Positions 1 through 10,077 of a DNA stretch of 64,000 nucleotides are shown piece after piece (the first letter of the stretch is position 1; every line of letters starts with the position of its first letter). The notes beneath the pieces are model-generated. The model was not told the DNA's origin, did no database searches, and saw only the letters and a list, made by a program, of their open reading frames with translations. The DNA is from Peronospora farinosa (taxonomy: Eukaryota; Oomycota; Peronosporomycetes; Peronosporales; Peronosporaceae), in contig CANTFK010000986.1 of NCBI GenBank assembly GCA_947646735.1, positions 496,001 through 560,000 of the forward strand, given 5' to 3'. The translations under genes were made by a program, and so were the position numbers.

Positions 1-10
1 TCATAGGGAG

Positions 11-1049
11 GTGGCAGAGCACTTGGTGCAGGGACTTGGTAAACAAGCCCTGGTCAACCTCTTGCATTGTCCTCCAGAGCAACATGTTGCTCAGTTGGAG
101 CAATTTGAGGCATTTTTTGTGCTCGGACAGCGTAGAAACGCGTCCGAGGTAAACAGCCAAGCCACGGCTGAGTCCATCAGTAGGACTCAGGATGAGCTTA
201 GTCTTGAGCAGGCACGTAATGAGGCGCTTAACAGGACTGTTGAACCACTCTAGGCTCGGTCTAGTCAGCCAAGGCCCATTTGGATGAGCCCTCCGAAGTT
301 TGATGGGAATGTCCCACATACGACTGTCTACAGTCTCTAGGCCGTGGAGCAATGCGGTATGGCGCAGCTCATCGAAGACGACACCAGAATGGTGTCGTAT
401 ACCATGTCAAATTTGCGTGACAAAGCTTCAGAGTGGGCTAAATCTGCGCTTACTCTAAGCTTACGGCAAACGCTGATGCGTTTCCATCGCAGACGATCTT
501 TGAGTCAAAGATTCGTGCTATGTACCAGCATCCTAACAATGAAGTATTACTTCAAACGCGCTTCCTTGGAACACGACAGGCGAAACGATTTCTGCAAGAT
601 TGTGTGCAGGAGATGCGTTCGCTGTCTGCATTCATTATTGTGGGTCCGATACCGGAACACATTAAGGTGCCTACGTTCATGAACGGACTACGGCACGGAC
701 CATCGCGTCAGGCCCTTTTTAGAAAGGTGCCAAAGACGATGGAGGAGGCAATTGAAATGCCATGGTTGAGGAGCAATCCTACAACAGCGCCTCGGCGACA
801 GCTTTGTATAAGCCGTCGTCCGTGAGATCGGATGCCACTCCGATCAAGATAGGCAATACAGACGTGTTCTGCTACAAGTGCGGCAAGCGCGACCATATGA
901 TGGCTCGCTGCTATGCCAAACTTTCTGCTGTTGCTAATACATACAGCAAGCAGGCTCTTTATCCGAAGGGAGGTGCGAAAAACCAGCTTGCACGACGTAC
1001 GGGTTCAGCATATGCCCAACATGGGTCGGGAAATGTGGGAGCGCAGTAG
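11..1049 (+). pseudogene. E1 gag remnant with CCHC zinc knuckle
   Basis: This is a retrotransposon nucleocapsid/capsid remnant spread over at least three reading frames (11-253, 344-682 or 520-825, 762-1049). The last frame has a zinc knuckle of form C-x2-C-x4-H-x4-C near 872-913, typical of the RNA-binding nucleocapsid end of Ty3 gag. Upstream, a helical segment rich in Glu and Gln and a region resembling the gag capsid domain can be read in pieces. The frame changes and an internal stop at about 251 show that no full-length Gag can be made. Protease follows about 60 bases downstream. The domain assignment is firm; the exact frame joins are not. Confidence 0.75.
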
Positions 1050-1110
1050 GGGCGGGATGCTCTACTGTCGCGGACTCTGAATCTAACCCTACGTTCAGAG
1101 TAACGAACAA

Positions 1111-1691
1111 ATGGCTAGCATAGTCCCTGAGGTACCGAAAGGTCGGACCTCAACCCTTTTGGTCTATAGCGCTCGAGTACGAGGCTATGACCAAGTGATG
1201 ACCCTTCTCGTGGATTCGGGTGCATCACAGAATTTTGCGAAACTCGCGGCTCTGAAAAATAGACCGGCGAGTTATGAGTCGCTTTGCCAGGATGGCAAGC
1301 GAGAAGAAGCGATCATTCGTTTAGCAAACGGCGCTCTCGTTAAATCGGAGGGAGTTCAAGTTGAACTCTCCTTCAGTTTCAGTGACTTCTCTTGTAAAGA
1401 GAAGTTCACGGTGCTAGGTATGGAGAGTCCTATGACCTCATCCTAGGTATGTCTTGGTTTGCTAAACACCAACCATGGATAGACTGGCGTACACGCACAG
1501 TCGCTAGCTCTACGCAAGACACCGGAAAGGATGTGCTTTTGCGAGAGGCTTATGCGATTGATGCTGTGTCCAACACAGTCGAGGGTGCGATGACGGTATG
1601 TCAATCGACACCAGGATCTACCCAGCTCGTTGAGCCTGGAGTAGTTGGAAGTGCCCTGACAGGAAGTCAGGTGGCACAAATTTCTACCTAG
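1111..1691 (+). pseudogene. E1 aspartic protease remnant
   Basis: This is a retropepsin-like domain. The active-site triad appears as Val-Asp-Ser-Gly-Ala-Ser at about 1210-1230, and a downstream flap-like hydrophobic segment follows. The frame shifts at about 1440 into 1449-1691, where a Gly-Met-Ser-Trp-Phe segment typical of the end of oomycete Ty3 protease domains continues. Beyond it lies a poorly conserved linker (about 1700-2260) with a 122-codon open stretch at 1888-2256. The protease would cut the Gag-Pol polyprotein, but the shift and downstream stops make this copy non-functional. Confidence 0.7.
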
Positions 1692-2262
1692 CTCGAGGAG
1701 ATAGGTGTGTGAATGGGACGATGACAGTTCGTCATGCGTCCAATGATCCTGCACAGAGCCAAGAGCCTGTGGCAGTTGATGGTAGGCTGACAGGAAGTCA
1801 AGCGCCACAAGAACCGGCTCTATAGCCATGAGCCTGGTGCGGTTGGAAGGAGTGCGTTAACTGAGACCTTCTTCCAGGCCAAAGGTCGTGGTGACTCGAA
1901 GAACGAGCACCAGATGTATTAAGACGATCAAGGGCACGTCGAAACGAGTGAGCCTTGGATCCGTCTCGGTCCAAGAGGACGGACCTACGAACGAGTTGTT
2001 TGAGGTCGTCGAAGACAAGATTCCGGAGGCATCCTCAGTTGAGGTGCTTCAACTTGTCTTGGCATCTGCCGAGGAGATAGTAAATCTCTCGGAGATGACG
2101 TGGGATCTGTTCCTGTACGAACTAAAGGAAGGAAAGATCCATGAGATAGTCGCACCAGTTCCAGAAGAGAACGTGGTGGACTGTTGCTCTTCATCCACAA
2201 TGGATGAGAGCGTCTTGGAGACCGAAAAGAAAAAACGGTTTGCTGCTCAAGGCTGAGAAGCC

Positions 2263-2955
2263 TTGAAGGACAGCCCGTTCTATGATGTTCTGTGGAAACA
2301 CCGTGATGTGTTTCCAGCAGAAGTGCCGAGCCGCCTACCGGCCGATAGGGGCATCAGGCACGAGATTGACCTGGAGCCTGGCACCAAGTATTGTGTGACC
2401 AGGCAACGGCTGTTGCCGAAGGAGAAAGTCGATTACATCGATGAGTTCTTCGACAAGCGAGCCAAGGCGAGACATGTACGTGAGAGCAAGTCACCTCACT
2501 GCAGCCCAACCTTCTGTGTGCGTAAAGCAACAGGTGGATGGCGCGTGGTTCATGCTTATAATAAGATAAACACGGCCACCATTCCGGCTCAAAAGCCGAT
2601 TCCGCGGAAAGATGCTTTGTTAAATTCCATGGGAAAGTCAACTATCTTTTCCGCGTTGGATCTAAAGGATGGCTACTATCATGTTCTCATAAGAGATACT
2701 GATGTAGCCAAAACGGCAGTAAGCACCCCAAGCGGTGTGCTGTAGGAGTGACTTGTGATGCCACAAGGGTTGAAAAATGCTCCGGCTACATTTAACCGAG
2801 TGGTGGCTCACGTGATGCGTCAGCACCGTGCCTACGCGCCCCATTACTTTGAAAATGTAATCGTGTATAGTAGGGCGGCTGACGGTCTGAGCGCAATATA
2901 TTTGCACAAGCATCATTTAGACGTTGTGTTGCAGACTCTGGGTGACGCTCAATAA
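2263..2955 (+). pseudogene. E1 reverse transcriptase remnant
   Basis: This is an RNA-directed DNA polymerase domain. The finger region (charged DRGIRHEIDL-type block) is followed by a Pro-Thr-Phe-Cys-Val-Arg-Lys-Ala stretch and a Phe-Ser-Ala-Leu-Asp-Leu-Lys-Asp-Gly segment holding the first catalytic Asp. An in-frame stop at 2743-2745 splits the domain. In the second half the active site that should read Tyr-x-Asp-Asp is Tyr-Phe-Glu-Asn (about 2848-2860), so both catalytic Asp residues are gone. The C-terminal thumb continues in other frames to about 3190. It is recognisable next to the intact RT of element E2, which shares most of these motifs. Confidence 0.85.
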
Positions 2956-3194
2956 TATGATAACTTGCAAAAGTGCGTAATAGGGGTCCCCGAGATACCT
3001 GTACTGGTCTGCATCGTAGGTGCACATGGTGTACGAGCAGACCCAGAAAAGGTAAAGGCTGTAAAGGAATGGCCAGTCCCACAATGTGAAGGATCTGCGC
3101 CAATTCCTTGGGCTCGCTAATTACTTGCATAAGTACATCAAGGATTATGCGGAGCGGGCTAAGCCATTGTCTGACCTTTTAAAAAGGATACAGA

Positions 3195-3706
3195 ATGGAC
3201 TTGATTAAAGGAGCAAGTACATCAGTGAAGCAACCCTTTGTAAAGGCACCGGTCTTGTCATTGCCAGACGCGGACAAGCCCTTTAGCGTCGTCTGTGATG
3301 CAAGCAGTTTTGCAATCGGCAGCGCGCGCTCATACAGAAGGATGACATCGGCATTGACCGTGTCATTTCGTATCAGTATCGGCTTTTAAAGCCGCAAAGC
3401 TGAACTACCATGTGCATGACAAGGATCTACTTTCAGTCAAGTATGCTCTTTTTAAGTTTTGTGTGCACTATGGGCACCGAAACATTTGCGGTTTGTACGG
3501 ACCACGCATCACTGCGGATCGCTATAAATGCACCGCACCTCTCGCCTATAATGGCGAGATGGCTGACATTCTTCTCTGAATTTAATTTTGAAGTTGGATA
3601 TAAGCCACGTAAGTCGAATGTCTTGTCTGACGCGTTATCGCGCAGACCAGACTTCGAGGCAAGACACCAGAAAAGTGTGTCTCGTGCAAAAGCACAAGGT
3701 GAGTAG
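3195..3706 (+). pseudogene. E1 RNase H remnant
   Basis: This is a Ty3-type RNase H domain linked to RT. The first catalytic Asp is visible in Val-Val-Cys-Asp-Ala-Ser (about 3286-3303). A frameshift follows near 3330. The domain resumes in 3410-3706, with Cys-Thr-Asp-His-Ala-Ser-Leu and, at its end, the tether segment ending Ala-Leu-Ser-Arg-Arg-Pro-Asp that joins RNase H to integrase in these elements. The protein is broken and inactive. The same landmarks occur in E2 (18441-17990) and E3 (22453-22870), which supports the assignment. Confidence 0.8.
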
Positions 3707-3711
3707 TAGCC

Positions 3712-5247
3712 ATGAAGGCCTACCATGTGACGAGCTCAATGGCCTTCGATATAAAGGAGTGCTACAGTCAGGACGAACATTGTCGCCTGCTGTTGGATCA
3801 ATTTAGTGGGCGAAAGATTACCCTTCCGTCGCACTTGAAAGCGAAACTAAATCGCTTTAGTTACAGTGATGGCCTGTTATGCCATCAACTGTCACCTTGT
3901 GACCCCTTGAGAATTTATGTCCCTCATGACACAGATCGCAAGCTAATGATACTTCACGAGTGCCATGATGCGCCATTTAGTGGGCATCAGGGCCGTGAAA
4001 AGACATTCTTACGAGTGTCAAAAGAATTTTGTTGGCCACACCTATATCGGTGGGTGGCCAACTATATTCGCTCTTGCGAAGAGTGTCAGCGCATTAAGCC
4101 TGCACCTTCGAGCAGTGCGCCACTAGAGCCAATGCCGATTCCGACTGAATGCTGGAAGTCGGTCAGCTTGGACTTCATGTTTGGCTTACCTCCTGACCAT
4201 AAAGGCAGGGCGGTGCTCGTTGTATTTGTAGACAAACTGAGCAAGATGGTTCATTTTGCACCATGTATCACCTAGATTTCAGGAAAAGAGGCTTCCCTCT
4301 TGTTTCTGGGTCACGTGTATCGACTACACGGGATGCCCGAGTCCATAAAAATCGTACCAGGATCCGCGTTTTACGTCGGGTTTTGGCTTCATATTTTTAA
4401 GCTTCTGGGTAGGAAGCTCCACATGTCAACAGCCGGTCATCCCCAGACCGATATCCAAACGGAACGGGTCGTTCGATTTGTGGCGGATGTGTTGCGTACT
4501 GTAGCGACTCCTAAGGAATGGAGCAAGCAACTGCCATTCGTGGAGTTCGCTATTAATAACAGTGTTCACGCCAGTACGGGTGAAACACCGTTTTATATTG
4601 ACGGACTGCGCCATCCTCGGACGCCAGTCTCGTTTGTGCGCATCCCGAGTCTTAGTGGGGGAGGGCCCCTCACTTCGCCCGGTGCGAATGCCAAAGAGGG
4701 CCAAGGTTGCCATAGTGGCACTGCTAGTTTAGCAGGGGTCACGGTGTCAATGAGGAGGCACGGCAAGAAGTGCCAGTGCTACTAGACGATGACTCTACAG
4801 CGTTATCAGCAGCGTCGACCATTGACCTACCTCTTGGGGGTGTCATTGGCGAGCTGGATGCTAAGAGCGTGAGCGAAGCTCAGCGCTTTGTGGATGAGCG
4901 ATTAGCCATCACACGTAAAGTCCGTGACGCGATGGCAAGCGTACAGGACAAGCAAAAACAATATGAAGACCAGCATAGTTGCAAAAACAATGAACACTTA
5001 AGTGTGGGAGACAAAGTGCTATTACGTAATGCTGACCTACCTAAACATGCAATTTCTGTACTACCTGGTGGTACTACTAAGTTATGCCTCGATTCATTGG
5101 GCCCTTTACAGTGGTTGAAGAAGTTGGAGACCTAAATTATAGGCTCACTCTCCCACCGTATATGAAGACGCACCCCGTATTTTACGTGGGTCGTCTGAAA
5201 CGGTATGTTGATCCAGAAGAGATCACATATCCACATCGGTCTAACTA
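3712..5247 (+). pseudogene. E1 integrase remnant with GPF segment
   Basis: The N-terminal H2C2 zinc domain (His-Asp-Ala-Pro ... Cys-Glu-Glu-Cys) is readable at about 3950-4100. The core follows, with the first catalytic Asp in Leu-Asp-Phe-Met-Phe (about 4168). A stop at 4273-4275 breaks it. In the second part (4300-4785) the segment that should hold the second catalytic Asp is changed and the motif is lost, while the His-Pro-Gln-Thr-Asp region remains. The C-terminal part (4770-5135, then about 5090-5247 in another frame) has a Phe-Ile-Gly-Pro-Phe block, the GPY/F module of Ty3 integrases. Integration activity is impossible for this copy. Confidence 0.85.
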
Positions 5248-6757
5248 GATCGATGGTGACGTCGACTGTGAGTCGAGCGTCGCGGCCGATCAGGCGACGA
5301 GGAAGCCGAGAGGCTCTCTGTATAAAAACAAGGCGATAGAGGACTCGGCGATCGAGGATGACTCCGCGCTTGACGCGTGTCTCTCATCACCAGTCGCTCT
5401 AAGATGTCCGAACGGGTCTTCAGGCGGTCATACCCCTGACGGTCCATCGTCCTCACATCGCGCAGATCCACAGTCAGTCGTGAGACTTGACTCTCGAGAT
5501 CTGCACCTGCCTCTTCAGCGCAGCGGACTCAGCTTGCGACTGAACAGCAGCAGGGTAGGCAGCCGCGAGTAGGTGGGCGTAATCGCCACTCCTATCAGGC
5601 GCCACCTGTGTTGGTGTACAAGGAAGGGAATACGCGCTTCCTTGTTGGAAGGCTGTTGGCCCACCGGTTTGTAAAGCGAAAGCTCCAAATCCTTGTCCAA
5701 TGGAAGGGTTACCCAACGAGCTTTGACTCGTGGGAGCCTGTGGACGCTTTGCGCGTCGACGTGCCTGGGCTGGTGGCTGCTTATGTGAATCAGCGCCAGC
5801 TGTCTTCTTTCTGCTAGGTCCGGATGGACTAGCAGAAAAAGCGTGGTGAGAATCAATTGAGGGTCGCTTGCCACCCAAGATTTCATGCGCACGCTTCATG
5901 GCGAAGTTGATTCGCTGCGATCGTTGTTTCGTTGCATCTACATGCAACTTTACACGGCGCCGAAGTTCAGCTTCATATTCGTCGGCTGTTTCGTTAGAAC
6001 GCAGCACGACTGGAATTGGGAAAGCACGACCAAGTGCTTTGCCCTGCTTTTTCCACAAGGGAAAGACGCTTTAAAAAGTATAAGCGTCCACTCTGCAAAA
6101 GCGCTGCGCTAGACCCATCCGAGTTCATCCACTCAGATGGAGGTGGCATTGGTGGCAAGCCACCACTCACGTAGCCGCCCTCGCGACGGCGTGCTAGTGA
6201 GACCGACTGTGAAGTCGCAGGGGCTTTTTTCTCACCCTCGCCAGAGTCTGACTCTCCATTATGGATTGTCAAGACGTCAGATATAGGGTTTACTTAGGCA
6301 GTCGATCTAGAATCCCCGACCTGCTGTTGAGTCGCGGCTGTTTCTATCGAAGCAGCTCGCTCAGTTTGGTCGTTGCGCTCGTTGGCGCAGACGACGAGGC
6401 ATGACCCTCGCTGTCAGGAAGCATGGAAGCTTCCTGAAGGCTGGGTGCCTCAAATGGTGGGGACATATGTACCATCAATGCCTGTGCTCATCACCACTTT
6501 AAGGTGATGACAATAGTGTACTCTTATTGTAGTCAACAACGAGAGACAAGTCTTCATCCACACCATATTGGGATGGACCAGTGTTCTCTGCTGGCAAGCT
6601 GACATTTAAATGTCGGCGTTGTCACAGAGACACTTAGCGACGACTGCAGATTATCCCGGTGCGTGAGCTTGGCTTTGGTCTGCATGGGAGCCTTTGCAAG
6701 CGACCCATCAGCCTTACCACGTTTCGGTGGCATCTTCTCGTTGTCGATGTTTTTCAT
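5227..6757 (-). pseudogene. E1 antisense gene: coiled-coil, Ser/Arg-rich
   Basis: On the strand opposite E1 pol, a decayed reading frame starts just inside the 3' LTR (Met at about 6757) and can be followed through frame changes: 6757-6554, 6272-5994, 6058-5474 and 5471-5241. The 194-codon block 6058-5474 is rich in Arg, Lys, Ala and Gln. Its last codons are followed, after a one-base frame change, by a heptad-like coiled coil (Leu-Lys-Arg-Gln-Val-Gln then Leu-Glu-Ser-Gln-Val) and a Ser/Pro/Arg-rich tail. The 3' half overlaps the chromodomain of pol. I recognise no family. Position, polarity and composition match antisense frames in E2, E3 and E4. It could be a chance open frame, but the pattern in four elements argues against that. 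Confidence 0.5.
5590..5817 (+). pseudogene. E1 chromodomain (end of pol)
   Basis: A short chromodomain closes pol. It has a basic beta strand, then Leu-Val-Gln-Trp-Lys-Gly-Tyr-Pro and Asp-Ser-Trp-Glu-Pro, the aromatic cage and Trp-Glu-Pro motif of this fold. Chromodomains in Ty3 integrases bind chromatin marks and steer insertion. It lies in a different frame from the preceding integrase end, so it is disconnected in this copy. It overlaps the antisense reading frame of 5227-6757 on the opposite strand. Confidence 0.8.
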
Positions 6758-6770
6758 AATGAAAAAATCG

Positions 6771-6788
6771 TCTTAAAGAGGGGGATGG
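6771..6788 (+). other. E1 polypurine tract
   Basis: A purine run (AAAGAGGGGGATGG) sits directly before the 3' LTR start TGTAACGGG at 6789. This is the expected site of second-strand priming in LTR retrotransposons. A comparable purine run borders the 3' LTR of E2 on the - strand. Confidence 0.7.
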
Positions 6789-7740
6789 TGTAACGGGCGA
6801 AAGTTACGCGGTTCGTTAAGTATCAAATACTTAACGGGCAGGCCTAAACGGGTACAAGGTACCTTAGGCATGCCACTTGGGTGCGGCAACCACCCTCATG
6901 AATGTGATATCCATGAATGGATTCACATTCAACGATGATGACGCCAGTTGGGACTGGGCGTCATGTTGACGCTTTAAACAGGAATCACCTGCGAGCTTAA
7001 ATATATTTTAAGCTCGCACGTAAGGATACGCTTTTAAAGAGACGCGTACCAATCTTTTATATTTGACAAATCATTATTTAATCTTATATTTAGCTTAAAA
7101 TCTATAAATATAAGTCAGTCTTGAATCTACTAAACATCGCACACTGCGCACGAGAAGCTGTATAAGCTTCTGCGTGTCGTAAATGTAGCTCTTGTCTTAG
7201 CGTTTCGCTGCGCGTTTCGCTTCAAAGCGACCGGCAACAGTTTGTACAGCGCTTTTCAGCGCCGAATAACACCACCACCACCGCATGCGGAGGCAAGACG
7301 GTCTAACCGCTTCCTTGCGCTGCTTGAAGGTGTGCCCGCGTAGTACGTGGCAGCTTCTTTATGAATTGCCCGTCTGAAAACACCCTATCAAACCGCTGCG
7401 GTTAAGATGCTCATATAAACTACTTCGCACCGTCGGAACGACAGGTGAACACCCTAGCAAAGTGCTGCGTTCAAATGCCTATATATACTACCTCGCACCG
7501 TCGGAACGACGGGTGAATACCCTAGTATATATATTTACCTACCTTGTCATCATCATTCTACACATCGAATCATCTCTCAGTTTTAATTAGCGATAGCGTG
7601 AGCAACTTTTCATAATCAGCGTGGTAGCATTGGAATAACTCTGGATAGCCGGTTTAAGATCACGGACCGTCATCAAACCAGGTATCCTTCAATACTGCTG
7701 CATTCGCGCACAAGGGTGTGGGAAAGGTTACGCAAGATTA
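6789..7740 (+). repeat. E1 3' LTR (outer end unresolved)
   Basis: It starts TGTAACGGGC, the same terminal pattern as the E2 and E3 LTRs. No second copy is visible, so the end is not proven; a terminal inverted match GGTTAC near 7723 is a candidate. Inside it, two imperfect copies of a roughly 68-base unit lie side by side at about 7376-7445 and 7446-7515 (both contain CACCGTCGGAACGAC). Nothing protein-coding is seen. Confidence 0.6.
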
Positions 7741-7903
7741 TTGTATGAATAATTGATGAGAAACGACTCTTTCCTATTTAGAGAGATACCCTTCTCTTGT
7801 GTCCAGGGGGGTTATAATCGTTGCAAGAGGATGAATGACCTTTCTTTAAGAATAAATCGGTCTATCCGACAGTGATACAGTAGGCTTGGATGAAGCCTGG
7901 GGC
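7741..7903 (+). repeat. 163-base direct repeat, left copy, flush with E3 outer LTR end
   Basis: This stretch is about 95% identical over exactly 163 bases to 36456-36618. The left copy ends at the outer end of one E3 LTR, and the right copy begins at the outer end of the other. The left-hand neighbour is the E1 LTR region. The sequence holds no gene of its own; in the right copy it forms the 3' end of a reading frame on the - strand. Confidence 0.8.
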
Positions 7904-8349
7904 TTTAATGGGGCTATACTGATAACAGTATAGTCTACCTTCACTGATGACAGTATACGCAGGTGCCTCAAAACCTCTCTTACACAAGAGTCAGAGGAAG
8001 CTTTACTTCCAAACGACACGCTTAAAAGTAGAGGAAAAGAAAACTGTATATAGTATAGTTAACTATCTAATAAAACTAATCTGTCATAATATATGTTAAT
8101 TATATTAAACTACAACTATGTAAGTTGACAACTTGCCCTCCACTTATTGCGCGCGTCCATCGGCCCTTGGTCAGCGCGTTAGTTGATATGATGGCCCATA
8201 TCAACCAATCAGAGGGCATCTCCAACTTCAAGGAGATCTAGGGACAATATTATAAGAAAAGATAATATTGTCAAATATTATTACTTATAATAATATTTTT
8301 ATTGACACTTCATATAAGTGTCAATAATATGTAACGGGCTGACCCCCCC
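7904..8349 (-). repeat. E3 3' LTR (left)
   Basis: It aligns along its length with 36007-36455 but is far more diverged than the LTR pairs of E2 or E4. It lacks about ten bases near the outer end and carries a small insertion near the inner end, close to GTAACGGGCTGACC. The divergence marks E3 as the oldest of the nested set. Confidence 0.75.
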
Positions 8350-8386
8350 CCAACATCACCCCCCCCAACATCACCCCCCCCTCAAC
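8340..8386 (-). other. E3 triplicated G-run polypurine tract
   Basis: On the - strand three runs of eight or more G are separated by TGATGTT-type spacers immediately inside the 3' LTR. This is the expected place of the polypurine tract. The tandem triplication is unusual, and the G-runs could fold into a quadruplex. Confidence 0.55.
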
Positions 8387-8481
8387 CAACAGTCACATTA
8401 GTGAATGTTTACTGACTATGGGAAAGGAAAACTTGTTGGTTTTTCTTTCATTCAAACTACTGCAACGCAATGACCAAGTAA

Positions 8482-10077
8482 ATGCGCGTCGCTGCTAAGG
8501 CAGCTAAGAACTCGGCTGCACCCATGTGTGCAGCCGCTACTGAGGCTTCACAGCCTTAGCCAGCTGACACTAATGTGTTTGCTGGAAGTCAACATCAGCC
8601 CGTGATATTGACTTCCAGCCAACGCCTGTTGCAGGTTCACGTGGCGCTTCACCACGTGAAGATGTTGACCCAGAGTTAGTCGTTGACTACTCTGGTGAGT
8701 CAGATGACGCATCCGACTTAAAGCCATCTGTTCCTCTCTCGAGATCTCCCCGGGGTGTTGCTTCATCTTCGATCTCAACCATAAAGGGACCGTGGTACAT
8801 TGAGTGAAATAATGTATCGAGAAATGTTCGAGTCGTCTGATGAATCAGATGACTCGCTGAACGAGACGAGGGATAGTGACTTGGTTGGGGTCGGTAAGGG
8901 TGATGTCAGTGCTTCTACTGACATCAATGCACGTGGTGTCGGTACTTCTGTTGACACCACGCAGGAGGCTTTAGACCGCAACGTATTGCGTCTTGCTCCT
9001 GATCGCAAGCCCTGGATGTCATCTAAGCATCTGCTTGATCGTTGGTCTGGAAAGACCAATGAACGGTTCCCCATACCGTTGCTTGATGCGTCAAAGCTTC
9101 ACGGCCTTGATGCCAGTGCGAAGAAATTTCGCACTGAGAACGACTATTACATAGATGTGTTTCTTGAACATATGGCTCACACACGAAGCGTGAGGCTGAC
9201 TCGTTCCTCCAATTTTGGAACGTAGTTATCACCAACGTTTTAAACGTTGGGAAAGAGGCTTGGTTTCAAAGACTTTTTGCTAACCACAATAAGTTTGAGA
9301 AACGAAGCACGTCCGGTGCATGCTATCGTTTGCACTGGTTGTCTAGAGAGGAAGGTCTGTTATGCCTCACTTAGGGTGACCCTTGCCCGTGGTGCCTGAT
9401 CACCTCGTCAAGAGCGCCTAAGGAGGCGTACCTCCTTACTGAGCCCTGGTGGAGAGCTCGCATCTCTTCTGATGTGCGTGAAGGAATTGCTACTTTGCAA
9501 TCTCTTTACAAGCGCGATGGGCGCTCGTTTTTTCGATGGTCCTTCTTCACCATCGGGTGTCCCTTGTCGTACTGTTCGACAAGGCCGGTAACGTCGGCCA
9601 TCAGTTAAGCCCGAGGTTCCCAGCTATCCGCCGAAGGCGGATAGCCACGCCATCGGACGAGATAACTCGTCCGACGTCCCTTCACCTCGCGGTGACTTAG
9701 CAAGCTTTCCACGAGGAAGCGCTTCCCACCATGAGAGTCCACCAGCGGATCCGGTGGTGGAGGGAAAACCCTGTCCGATTCTTTCATCGGACTTGTCCGC
9801 TGAGTTAGACGGGTTTGCCCGTGTAACTCATGAGCTACGTTGTGGTGTTGATCACGAACGGGATAAGCGTCGCCGCTTAGAGGACATTGTGCGACAGCTT
9901 GGGTTTGACCATGAGAAGTATCGGGCAAACAATGCTGTCGCACTATTAGAGAATGAACGGCGACCTCATTCTCTAAGTAACGAGCTGGCGACAGCTCGTC
10001 AAGAGATCGTCCAATATCATAGATCTCATCTCTACACGACCAGGTATCGAATCTGGTTCGTGACAACAAGAATCTGA
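8482..10077 (+). pseudogene. E3 antisense gene: CxxC module plus coiled coil
   Basis: Opposite to E3 integrase/chromodomain, a decayed frame starts just inside the 3' LTR (ATG near 8482-8491) and can be followed with several frame changes to 10077. An acidic Ser/Asp block lies at 8800-8920. A Trp-rich helical segment at 9100-9370 continues in a shifted frame after 9195. A Cys-Pro-Trp-Cys pair lies near 9390. The last part (9754-10077) is a charged coiled coil. The order and the Cys-x2-Cys-containing segment resemble the antisense frame of E2 (15060-16457). The 3' end overlaps the chromodomain of pol. No known family is recognised and the reading is fragmentary. Confidence 0.45.

Larger units (their letters stand above)
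1..7740 (+). mobile_element. E1: decayed Ty3/Gypsy LTR retrotransposon, left-truncated by window
   Basis: The domains run in order on the + strand: gag with a zinc knuckle, protease, reverse transcriptase, RNase H, integrase with a GPF segment, chromodomain, polypurine tract and 3' LTR. This is the order of chromodomain Ty3/Gypsy elements (chromoviruses). Every coding module is broken by stops or frameshifts and catalytic motifs are lost, so the copy is dead. The 5' LTR and the start of gag lie left of the window. The right boundary is uncertain: the 3' LTR starts at 6789, but its outer end cannot be fixed because the partner LTR is not visible. The end given is the start of the 163-base repeat that borders element E3. 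Confidence 0.9.
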
